Assembly (NCBI RefSeq): GCF_028275115.1
Contig: NZ_JAQCNH010000023.1
Coordinates: 1 to 64,000, forward strand
Origin: Halorientalis sp.
GTDB lineage: Archaea > Halobacteriota > Halobacteria > Halobacteriales > Haloarculaceae
Direction: 5' to 3'
Length of the DNA stretch: 64,000 bases
Positions within the stretch are counted from its first letter, which is position 1. Each line of letters starts with the position of its first letter. Positions 54,215 through 62,076 of this stretch are shown here, piece by piece. Below the pieces are notes generated by a model that ran no database searches, was not told where the DNA came from, and saw nothing but the letters and a program-made list of their open reading frames with translations. The position numbers and the translations under genes were made by a program.

Positions 54215-56008
54215 TTACGTTCGTTCGACGCCGACCCGGTCAACGTTCGCGACGGTCCACCTGCTTGGGTCGATATCGCGGCCGTCAAACGCCTCGTACT
54301 CGGGGTACGCAGTAAACACGAGGTACTCCGCGCGGTCCCGCAGATACTCGACGAGTGTATGGAGGTTAGCGTCGTCGAGGCCGCCGACCCCGTCGACGAG
54401 CAACAGTGGCACCGACTCCGCCACGTCGAAGGACTCCCGGCCCGCGAGGGCGGCCACGAGCCCGATCAGTTCGAGTTCGCCCTCGCTCAGCGCGTCGAGA
54501 CTCGCCTCCCGTCCGTCGCGTGCAACGACGACTTCGAAGTCAGCCGTGAGTCGGGCCGTCTCGAAGCCGGTTTCGAACCGCGTAATGATCTCCTGCATCG
54601 TCTCGTCGAACGCCTCACGCGCGTTACGTCTGAGCCGATTTTTCCGGTTCCGGAGCGTTTCGACCTCCGAGGTGAGGTCCTCGCGCTCGGACCGGAGCGT
54701 CTCGAGCCTGTCGGCCCGAGCCTGAAGTTGTTCCAGTTCCGCCTGCGAATCGTCGAGTTCGGCCTCGCGGAATTTGATCTCGCTCTCGACGTCCGAGAGT
54801 TCCGCCATCGTCTCGTCGACGTCTGTCGAGAGTTCCTCGACGCGCGTCGTCGCGTCCTGCAGTCGCTCGCGGGCCGACTCCAGACTCGCCTCCCGGTCGG
54901 CGAGCGTGTCTTCGAGTTCGACGATCTCGGTCTCTAGATCCGCCTGCCGGCGTTTCCGCTGTTTGATCTCCTCGCGCCGGTTCTCGAGTTTCTCGACCTC
55001 GGACCGGAGCGATTCGGTCGCCGCTCTCCGCTCCGTGAGTTCGTCCCCGAGCGCGTCGAGTTGAGATTCGACATCAGTTCGGGTCGTGTCCTGCCCGCAG
55101 ATCCAGCAGGTGAGGCCGTCGGCCACGAGCTCCCGTTGGACCTCGGTGACGAGATCGACTCGGTTCTCGTCGAGGACCATCTCCGTCGCCGAGTACAGCG
55201 ACTGGAGGATCTCCAGGTCGCGTTCGTGCCCGGACAGTCGGTCCCGGGCCGACACCAGTCGTGATTCGACATCGTCGGTGGGGACCGCTAGTTCAGCCAG
55301 TTCCTCCCGATGCTCTTCGAGTCGCTCTTCGGTTCGCTCGATGCTCGCCCGGAGTCGCTCGACGCGTTGCTCGGCTTCACTGTGCTCGGTCTGGGCGCGA
55401 CTGAGCGCTTCCTGAGTCGAGCCGTCGTCGCTTTGATTGCCGTCAGCGTTCGCGATCCGCTCGCGTTTCTCGTGCAACTCCTCGATTTCTCCTTCGAGGC
55501 CCCGGACTTTCCGCTGGACCGTCGGAAGCCGTTTGCTGGCTTCTTCGGCCTGGGAGATTTCTGCATCGACCTGCTCACGCTCGCGTTTCAGCTCGGCGAT
55601 TTGCTCGTCGATGTCCTGGAAGTCGAGCGGGCGCATGAGCACGTCTTCGAGGTTCTCGCCGCGTCTGACGGTCCGTCGAATCTCGTTCCGTTCATCAAGA
55701 CAGGCGAACAGGTCCGCACGGATTGCATCGTATTCTGCGTCGAGGTACGGCGTCCCGTGGCGGACGACGGTCCCGTTCTCCCGGACCAGGTCGACCGTGA
55801 GTGCACGGTCAGGGGTCTGCAGTTCGACGCGCCCGCTCTCGGCGCCTTCCATCAGCTCCGTCGAGGTCCCCAGTCCCGTTTTGATCGCCTCGATGAAGCT
55901 CGATTTCCCCTGCCAGTTCGAGCCCCGAACGGCGTTGACACCGGGGTCGATCGTCGCACTGCCGTCGAGGATGCCCGCGATCCGTTCGATATCGATCGTC
56001 CAAGTCAT
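54215..56008 (-). CDS. sph: archaea-specific SMC-related protein (Sph)
   Basis: A 597-aa SMC/Rad50-like ATPase. Walker A is RGSNWQGKSSFIEA (residues ~29-42). A long Glu/Arg/Leu-rich coiled coil is broken in the middle by a Rad50-type zinc hook, LTCWICGQD. The C-terminal lobe has the signature ALSEGELELIGLV and Walker B LLLVDGVGGLDD. It overlaps rdfA by four bases, the arrangement known for the rod-determining factor RdfA and Sph3 in Haloferax, where RdfA controls cell shape. It acts in the cytoplasm, probably on DNA. Confidence 0.88.
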   Translation of the reverse strand: MTWTIDIERIAGILDGSATIDPGVNAVRGSNWQGKSSFIEAIKTGLGTSTELMEGAESGRVELQTPDRALTVDLVRENGTVVRHGTPYLDAEYDAIRADLFACLDERNEIRRTVRRGENLEDVLMRPLDFQDIDEQIAELKREREQVDAEISQAEEASKRLPTVQRKVRGLEGEIEELHEKRERIANADGNQSDDGSTQEALSRAQTEHSEAEQRVERLRASIERTEERLEEHREELAELAVPTDDVESRLVSARDRLSGHERDLEILQSLYSATEMVLDENRVDLVTEVQRELVADGLTCWICGQDTTRTDVESQLDALGDELTERRAATESLRSEVEKLENRREEIKQRKRRQADLETEIVELEDTLADREASLESARERLQDATTRVEELSTDVDETMAELSDVESEIKFREAELDDSQAELEQLQARADRLETLRSEREDLTSEVETLRNRKNRLRRNAREAFDETMQEIITRFETGFETARLTADFEVVVARDGREASLDALSEGELELIGLVAALAGRESFDVAESVPLLLVDGVGGLDDANLHTLVEYLRDRAEYLVFTAYPEYEAFDGRDIDPSRWTVANVDRVGVERT

Positions 56009-56652
56009 CGTGCGTCCTGTGAGGGGGGCTGCGTGTGATGTGTTTCACAGACATACCCGCGTTCGAGCGCGACATCGAACGGAACCCGGGTCGGACAGGA
56101 GTCACAACCTACCTTGACCTGTACCCCGACGTCTGCGCTGTCGCCACCGGCGAGTCGGTCTTTCCGTGCGAGTGCGGAGAGTGCCGATTCGACCTTGGAT
56201 TCGGTCACCCCCTTCGCTTTCCGAACGCTCTCCACCTCCCAGTCGGTGGTTGCTGTCTGTGGCTCTTTCTGCCCGCCGAGGCAGTCCTGCAGATGCGTTC
56301 GCATGGTTCCCCAAGACACCAGGGCGTCCCGTAGCTCGTCAGCGTCGATGCCGTCGGCGCGTAGACTCTCCGCCAACTCCGCAGCGACCAGTTCGTCGTC
56401 ACCCTGGAGGATATCGTAGTCGCTATCGACGGTGGCACCGAGTGTGTCGCGCCCATGGTCGTCGTAGACCGACTTCAACAGTCGCTTGTTGAACCACTCG
56501 GTGAGCGATCGGTAGCCGACCGCGGACCGCTCGCCGACACCTGTCCAACGAGCCAGTAGCCCCTCGTCGAGAGAGTCGAAAACTGGATCGGCCGACGCGA
56601 GTCCGTGGATCTCGGTCACTCGGTCAACCTTGCAAACAGCGTCTGTAGCCAT
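56005..56652 (-). CDS. rdfA: rod-determining factor RdfA-like protein
   Basis: A 215-aa protein of the haloarchaeal RdfA family. The family layout is present: KVDRVTEIHGL, EGLLARWTGVGERSAVGYRSLTEWFNKRLLK (given in part), DYDILQGDDELVAAELAESL and ELRDALVSWGTMRTHLQDCLG. The C-terminus has a CDSCPTRVP and CETHH pair that could bind zinc. The start is ATG at 56652 and the stop overlaps sph. This copy lies in a catabolic region away from any other shape gene, so it may be an accessory paralogue. Confidence 0.85.
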   Translation of the reverse strand: MATDAVCKVDRVTEIHGLASADPVFDSLDEGLLARWTGVGERSAVGYRSLTEWFNKRLLKSVYDDHGRDTLGATVDSDYDILQGDDELVAAELAESLRADGIDADELRDALVSWGTMRTHLQDCLGGQKEPQTATTDWEVESVRKAKGVTESKVESALSALARKDRLAGGDSADVGVQVKVGCDSCPTRVPFDVALERGYVCETHHTQPPSQDAR

Positions 56653-57242
56653 CGTATCCTGTAACTGAACGCCTGTTAATATAGTTTGTTACGGTCCGTG
56701 TACGGTCTGTCCCCAACTCGTCGCTCCTGCGGGGCAAAACCGTCGGTAGATTAACACCCTTAGGGTGTAAATTCATGCGGCGTGCGCGTACCCAGTCCCG
56801 GGTGACTGCCGGGTACTCCGCGGGTAGCGTTCTAATAATTTATTCCACGGTCGCACTGGCATCGACGAGCAACTGCCACGGTGTTGCCACACCGTCCCAC
56901 AGATGTGTCTCCCCTGTGGCGCCAGTACCCCCAGGATTCCGTGTCCCTCCACGGCGTCGTGGAAGCTCTTTAGACGAGAAGTGCCTCCGAGAGGCCTGCA
57001 CCGACAGGCCCCCACAGGTATCCCAGCCAGCACAAAACTGCACATACAGGTAGTAATTGACTCAAAAACAAGTTGTGTGTCTTACTTTTCCATGCTAAGA
57101 TTAAAAACGCTCTCAAGCATACGTTTGGGCATGAGAGGCGTAGGAATGCCGAGTTCGGAAACCGCGTCGACGGGAGCACCCGACACGATTGAGGAGCGAA
57201 ATCGCCACAGCGTATCTGAAGGGGGTCGCTGACGGGGCTACC
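56653..57242. other. long control region between rdfA and the molybdenum hydroxylase genes
   Basis: 590 bases. A reverse TATA-like element near 56678-56688 serves rdfA. Palindromes at 56754-56768 and 56879-56894 (CGGTGT-tgcc-ACACCG) occupy the middle. Minus-strand frames between 56773 and 57045 look vaguely protein-like but have no start context or motif I trust; they may be the relic of an IS end. A/T-rich DNA at 57055-57110 probably carries the hydroxylase promoter. Confidence 0.5.
56754..56768. promoter_or_regulatory. perfect 7+1+7 palindrome upstream of rdfA
   Basis: ACACCCT and AGGGTGT arms are separated by one base, 102 bp before the rdfA start and about 475 bp before the Fe-S subunit gene. 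A binding site for a dimeric regulator is plausible. Confidence 0.45.
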
Positions 57243-57794
57243 ATGGAGGTCAATCTCACGCTGAACGGCGAGGACACGACGCTCACGGTAGACCAGTCGG
57301 ACACGTTACTCGACGCACTCAGGAACGCCGGGTACACCGGTGCGAAACGCGGGTGTGGAACCGGCGACTGCGGGTTCTGTACCGTCGTCGTCGACGGTGC
57401 GTCGGTGAAGTCGTGTCTCCAGCCTGTGGCCCGTGTCGAGGGTGCAACCGTCGAGACGATCGAGAGTCTGGGAACCCAGGACGAACTCCACCCCGTGCAG
57501 GCCGCCTTCGTCGACAACGCGGCGCTCCAGTGCGGGTTCTGTATTCCCGGCATGATCATGCGCGTGACACAGTTCCTCGAATCGAATCCCGACCCCAATG
57601 AGGAGGAGATTCGGGAGGCGCTGTCGGGTAACATCTGCCGCTGTACCGGGTATGAGAAGATTATCGACGCGGTGCAGGACGCCGCAAGTCGGTTGTCGAA
57701 CGAGAGGGCCATGGTCTCCGATGGCGGCCGACCGGTCCCGTCGGGCCAATCGTGTGTGGACTGCAGTACCTGCTCCGGTGGTGAGCGCGAATGA
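57243..57794 (+). CDS. molybdenum hydroxylase [2Fe-2S] subunit (XdhA/CoxS-like) with Cys-rich tail
   Basis: A 183-aa iron-sulfur subunit of a xanthine dehydrogenase-family enzyme. The plant-type cluster is at GCGTGDCGFCTVVVDG (residues ~38-53) with its fourth Cys at SVKSCLQP. The second cluster is at LQCGFCIPGM and ICRCTGYEKI. After the usual end near residue 160 there is an extra tail with CVDCSTC, not normal for the family. I used the ATG at 57243 (MEVNLTLNG). Its stop overlaps the large-subunit start (ATGA). The FAD subunit is 26 kb upstream. Confidence 0.93.
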   Translation: MEVNLTLNGEDTTLTVDQSDTLLDALRNAGYTGAKRGCGTGDCGFCTVVVDGASVKSCLQPVARVEGATVETIESLGTQDELHPVQAAFVDNAALQCGFCIPGMIMRVTQFLESNPDPNEEEIREALSGNICRCTGYEKIIDAVQDAASRLSNERAMVSDGGRPVPSGQSCVDCSTCSGGERE

Positions 57795-60247
57795 GTCGGA
57801 CCGAAGACGGCGACGAAAAGACGACGCCGGACGGGGCTACCCAGGCCGACGCAGCTCCGCCCGTGGAGTTCGAAGAGGAGGCCAACAATCGAAAAAAGCC
57901 GGACGAGCGAACCGCGGTTTCGAGCCGCGAAGAGAAGGCCGACGCTCGCAAAATCGTCACCGGGGAGGCGAAGTACACCGCTGACTACTCGCGGGAGTTT
58001 CCGGACCTCGCGTCGGGAAAGGTACTCCGGTCGGAGATCGCACACGGCGTCGTCAGGGAGATCGATACGAGCGCCGCCGAGGAGATGGACGGTGTCTACG
58101 CCGTCATCACCCCCGGCTCGCCCGAGGTGCCGAACGATCCATACACGTCGGCGGGGCAATCGTATCCCGAACCCTCGCCATACGACCTGCGCGTCCTGCG
58201 GGAACGGGTCCGGTACGTCGGTGATCCGATCGCGGCCGTCGCCGCCGAGGACGTCGTGACGGCCAGTGCCGCCGTGCAGGCTATCGACGTCACTTACGAT
58301 GAGCGCGACGCCGTGTTCGACGCACACACCGCGATCGAGGCTGATGCGCCGCGCATCCACGACCCCGAGAGCGTCGAGAACCACCAGCCAGGTGCCGACT
58401 ACGAGCGGAACATCGAAGCCCACGCCGAGGGAGAGATCGGCGACGTCGACGGGGCCTTCGCGGCAGCAGCGGACCGGTCGGACCTGACGGTGGTCGAGAC
58501 GGAGTGGGAGACGCCACACCAGTCCCACTGTGTCGGCGAACCGCACACGACCATCGCTCGACGCGATCAGGACGACCGCTATCAGTTCATCACCAGCACG
58601 CAGGTCCCGTATCACGCGCGCCGACAGTTGGCCCAACTGTTCGACGTGCCGATCCGAGACATTCGCGTGAGTAAACCCCGAATCGGCGGCGGGTTCGGCG
58701 GCAAGCAGTCTATCGTCCTCGAACCGATCGCCCTGGCGCTCACGATGGCCACCGACCGTCCGGTCAAGTTGGAGGCGACCCGGAAAGAGGAGTTCCACGC
58801 GATGCGGGTTCGACGTCCCGCCTCGGTGCAGGTCCGGAGCGTCGTGACCGACGAAGGTGATCTCGAAGCCATCGATATGTCCGTGCTCACCAACTCCGGC
58901 GCGTACGGGTCCCACGGACTGACGGCGTCCGGTGCCGTTGGAAAAAAGCAGCTGGCGATGTACACTCACACGCCCAACATCCGTCTCGAAATGACCGCTG
59001 CCCACACGAACCTCCCCGTGGCGGGCGCGATGCGGGGCTATGGCGCACCGCAGGGCCACTTCGCACTGGAGGGGCACATGGACACGGTCGCCCGCGAACT
59101 GGGGATGGACCCGCTTGCGTTTCGCTCTCGGAACCTCATCAGCGAGGGCGACGTCGACGTCGCGTCGAGTATCCTCAAAGAGGGCGACGGGGAGATCAAA
59201 GCCGGAGGCCGCCGGATCCGGTCGTGTGGCCTCGAGGAGTGCATCGAACGAGGGAAACGGGCGATTGGCTGGGGCGATGTCGAACAGCCGGACGCGGACT
59301 ATCTTCATCGGGGCCTCGGCGTCGCGGTAACCATCCAGAGCAGCGGCGTCCCGAACGACGAACTCGGTTCCGCACACATCAAGATGAACGAGGATGGATC
59401 GTTCATCCTCCAGACAGGTGCCGTGGACATCGGTACCGGCGCCGACACTGCGATGTCACAGATCGCGGCCGAAGTCCTCGGTGCCCGCCCCGAGGACATC
59501 CTCGTCCAGCCGTCGGACACCGACATCTCCCCCTTCGATTACGGGGCCTACGCCTCCTCGACGACGTACGTGACGGGCACAGCGGTCAAGAAGGCGGCAC
59601 AGGACGCCCGCGAGCAGCTGTTCGAGTTCGCCGCACGAATGCTCGACGAACCCCGGGAGACGCTCACTGCCCACGACGGCGCGGTGTACGCCGAGCGGAC
59701 CGGCGAGTCGGTCTCGCTCGAAGCGATCGGATACGAGTCCATCTACGGTGACGAGAAACGCGCCCAGGTGATGGGCGAAGCGAGCCACAGCACGCCCGAA
59801 TCTCCGCCGCCGTTCGGCGCGCAGTTCGCCGACGTGACCGTCGACGAACGAACCGGAGAGTTTGAGATCCACGAACTCGTCTACGCCGTCGACTGCGGCA
59901 CCGTTATCAATCCCGACCTTGCCGAGGGACAGGTCACCGGCGCGATGCACATGAGCTACGAGTTGGCGGTCGGGAGTGGCTTCTCGTTCGACAGCGACGG
60001 TCAGCCCGACGTCGTCGGGTTCGGTGACTACGGGATCCCGAAAGCAGACACCCAGCCGCCACTGACGCCCATCTTCGTGGAAACGCACGAGCCGAGCGGG
60101 CCGTTCGGCGCGAAGGCGGTCGCCGAGATTCCGACGAACGGCGTCCCACCAGCGTTGACCAACGCGATTCGTGACGCTGTCGGTGTTCGCGTCGACAACC
60201 TGCCGATCACCGCGGAGAAGATCAGGGCCGCACTCGACGCCACGTGA
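57791..60247 (+). CDS. molybdenum hydroxylase molybdopterin subunit (xanthine dehydrogenase family)
   Basis: An 818-aa catalytic subunit that hydroxylates a purine or other N-heterocycle or aldehyde at the molybdenum site. After an acidic ~45-residue extension it has AKYTADYSREF, GEPHTTIARR, the cofactor motif RIGGGFGGKQS, GAMRGYGAPQG, GTGADTAMSQIAAE, and PFGAKAVAEIPTNG with the catalytic Glu. The substrate-selecting loops do not match enough of the known enzymes for me to name the substrate. It overlaps the 2Fe-2S gene by four bases. Its FAD subunit is presumably the gene at 31495. Confidence 0.93.
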   Translation: MSRTEDGDEKTTPDGATQADAAPPVEFEEEANNRKKPDERTAVSSREEKADARKIVTGEAKYTADYSREFPDLASGKVLRSEIAHGVVREIDTSAAEEMDGVYAVITPGSPEVPNDPYTSAGQSYPEPSPYDLRVLRERVRYVGDPIAAVAAEDVVTASAAVQAIDVTYDERDAVFDAHTAIEADAPRIHDPESVENHQPGADYERNIEAHAEGEIGDVDGAFAAAADRSDLTVVETEWETPHQSHCVGEPHTTIARRDQDDRYQFITSTQVPYHARRQLAQLFDVPIRDIRVSKPRIGGGFGGKQSIVLEPIALALTMATDRPVKLEATRKEEFHAMRVRRPASVQVRSVVTDEGDLEAIDMSVLTNSGAYGSHGLTASGAVGKKQLAMYTHTPNIRLEMTAAHTNLPVAGAMRGYGAPQGHFALEGHMDTVARELGMDPLAFRSRNLISEGDVDVASSILKEGDGEIKAGGRRIRSCGLEECIERGKRAIGWGDVEQPDADYLHRGLGVAVTIQSSGVPNDELGSAHIKMNEDGSFILQTGAVDIGTGADTAMSQIAAEVLGARPEDILVQPSDTDISPFDYGAYASSTTYVTGTAVKKAAQDAREQLFEFAARMLDEPRETLTAHDGAVYAERTGESVSLEAIGYESIYGDEKRAQVMGEASHSTPESPPPFGAQFADVTVDERTGEFEIHELVYAVDCGTVINPDLAEGQVTGAMHMSYELAVGSGFSFDSDGQPDVVGFGDYGIPKADTQPPLTPIFVETHEPSGPFGAKAVAEIPTNGVPPALTNAIRDAVGVRVDNLPITAEKIRAALDAT

Positions 60248-60291
60248 GTGGCCTGTGCGTCTCCGGACGTACTCTGACTACACCAAAGAGC

Positions 60292-60298
60292 TATAATT
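60292..60298 (+). promoter_or_regulatory. TATA box of the S17e-like gene
   Basis: TATAATT is centred about 25 bp before the GTG at 60320, ideal for a leaderless haloarchaeal transcript. It supports that start. Confidence 0.6.
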
Positions 60299-60319
60299 GA
60301 GGATGTTCAATCGGCTGAC

Positions 60320-60499
60320 GTGACGCTGGATTCCAAAGAGATAATCGACATCGGAGAGACGCTCGTACAGCGCCACCCGGATCGGTTCACCGACGACTTC
60401 GAGGAGAACAAACACCGCGTGGCGAACCTGACCGACGTCGAGTCCAGGCGGGTCCGGAACCGTATTTCCGGGTACATCACCAGACAGATGAAAGACTAA
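60320..60499 (+). CDS. ribosomal protein S17e-like small protein (paralogue)
   Basis: A 59-aa protein starting at GTG. It reads as S17e: KEIIDIGETLVQRHPDRFTDD, FEENKHRVANLTDVESRRVR, NRISGYITRQMKD (pieces in order), closely matching the archaeal S17e pattern with FEENKxxV-LT-ESKxVRNRIAGYxTR. A housekeeping S17e would be expected in a ribosomal context, not in a catabolic cluster, so this is probably a second copy. It may be a functional paralogue under special conditions or a nucleic-acid-binding protein with a new role. It lies between the Mo subunit and a convergent dihydropyrimidinase. Confidence 0.8.
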   Translation: MTLDSKEIIDIGETLVQRHPDRFTDDFEENKHRVANLTDVESRRVRNRISGYITRQMKD

Positions 60500-60527
60500 T
60501 CGCCCGGTGGGTACCCACGCGAACCCG

Positions 60528-61901
60528 TCAGCCCCAACTGGGAACCACACGGTGTCGGAACTGCCCGTGCCCCGGTTGAGCGACGATTTCGCCATCGTCG
60601 GCGACGAGGGTTCCGCGGACGAACGTCTTTTTAACCCGTCCCGTGACCTCACGCCCGTCGTATATGGAGTAATCGGCGTTCGAGTGGTTCCGGTCCGCGG
60701 AGATCGTGTCTGTCTCGCCGGGATCGAAGACCACGAGATCGGCGTCGGCGCCGGGTTCGATCCGCCCCTTTCTCGGGAGACCGAACGTGCGTGCAGGGTT
60801 GGTACAGACGAGTTCGACGAGCTTCGGATACGAGAGGCCCCGTCGGTTGACTGCCTCGTCGTGGAACACCGAGAGACTGTGCTGGAGGCCGTTCACGCCG
60901 AAGGCGCTCTCCCACCAGGGGCCGTCGTCCTTGCGACTGCGCGGCAGTGGGACGTGGTCGGTCGAGACGACCGAGAGCGTTCCGTCATCGAGGTAGTCGA
61001 ACAGGGCGTCAACGTCGCGCTCGGTACGGAGCGGCGGCGACATAATTGCGCGGTTCCCCAGGCGCTCGTAGAGTGACGCGTCGAACACGGTGTAGTGAGT
61101 ACAGGTTTCAGCTCTGACGTTGGAGCCGTCGGTCTGCACTGCCGCGATTGCCTCGGCTGCGGCTTCCGAAGTCGTGTGGACGCCGTAGTATTTGGCGTCC
61201 GCCGCCGCGGCCAGCCGCGCGACCGACCCGGCGGCCATCGCCTCGGCGTAGTCCGGCCGTGATCGTGGATAGCTGGCAGGAGATTTGCCCGGCTGCGTCG
61301 ACTTCAGCGCCTCCGTCCGCCGTTCACAGACCGAGTAGTCCTCGGTGTGGACCATTCCAACCGCCCCCACGTCGGCGAGACGCCGGAACACCTCGCCGAT
61401 GAATCCGTTCGACAGCCGGATGTCGTCCGTCGTAAACATCTTGAACGAGGTCACCCCATCTTCGACGAGTTGGGGGAGTTCGTCCAACACTGCAGCCGTC
61501 TCACGCGTTATTACCGGGTGGAGTCCATAATCGATGATCGGAGCCGCCTGGGAGCGATGTCGTTCGACGGCATCGGAGAGGGACGCCGAAGTGTCCCAGT
61601 CGCCGTCTTTCCAGCCCTGCCACGCGAAGTTCAGGAATGTCGTGACACCACCCGCGGCCGCGGCTCTGGAGCCGGTTTCGTACGAGTCGATAGAATTGTA
61701 GCCGGCGATGTGGACGTGCGGGTCGACGACACCAGGGAGGACGAGGCTCCCGTCGACATCGATCCGGTCGTCCGCCTCGGGAAAGACGTGCTCCTCGGCC
61801 ACGCCGACGATCACCCCGTCGTCGATCCCGATGGCAGCGTCGACGGTCACATCTGCCGTTACAACGGTCCCACCGGTCACCAGTGTATCGATGTCGGCCA
61901 T
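60528..61901 (-). CDS. dihydropyrimidinase/hydantoinase/allantoinase-like cyclic amidohydrolase
   Basis: A 457-aa cyclic amidohydrolase that opens a ring such as hydantoin, dihydropyrimidine or allantoin. Metal motifs are DPHVHIAGYN (HxH), the carboxylated Lys in SFKMFTTDD, GMVHTED (His), YGVHTTSE (His) and VVSTDHVPL (Asp). The binuclear zinc ligand set appears complete. The C-terminus has GRIEPGADADLVVFDPGET. In a region with a nucleobase permease and uraD, allantoin or a related ureide is an attractive substrate. It is convergent with the S17e-like gene. Confidence 0.9.
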   Translation of the reverse strand: MADIDTLVTGGTVVTADVTVDAAIGIDDGVIVGVAEEHVFPEADDRIDVDGSLVLPGVVDPHVHIAGYNSIDSYETGSRAAAAGGVTTFLNFAWQGWKDGDWDTSASLSDAVERHRSQAAPIIDYGLHPVITRETAAVLDELPQLVEDGVTSFKMFTTDDIRLSNGFIGEVFRRLADVGAVGMVHTEDYSVCERRTEALKSTQPGKSPASYPRSRPDYAEAMAAGSVARLAAAADAKYYGVHTTSEAAAEAIAAVQTDGSNVRAETCTHYTVFDASLYERLGNRAIMSPPLRTERDVDALFDYLDDGTLSVVSTDHVPLPRSRKDDGPWWESAFGVNGLQHSLSVFHDEAVNRRGLSYPKLVELVCTNPARTFGLPRKGRIEPGADADLVVFDPGETDTISADRNHSNADYSIYDGREVTGRVKKTFVRGTLVADDGEIVAQPGHGQFRHRVVPSWG

Positions 61902-62076
61902 CAGTCAGGAGTGTCGCCCCTGGCCAATAGGTACGACGGGTACAGTGGCGTTCGAGAGCGACGCGCTGCCGATTTCATGAGGTCTCATCGTGAGAAGCGA
62001 CAGGCTACGAGTACTTATAATCTCGAACGACACAGACAGTGTGGGCATATGTATTGTGCTGAGCGGGCCCGTCCGA

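Noticed and set aside
56773-57045. Overlapping minus-strand frames between rdfA and the hydroxylase genes
   Set aside because: There is no start context, no motif and unusual composition. They may be the relic of an IS end but cannot be supported as genes.
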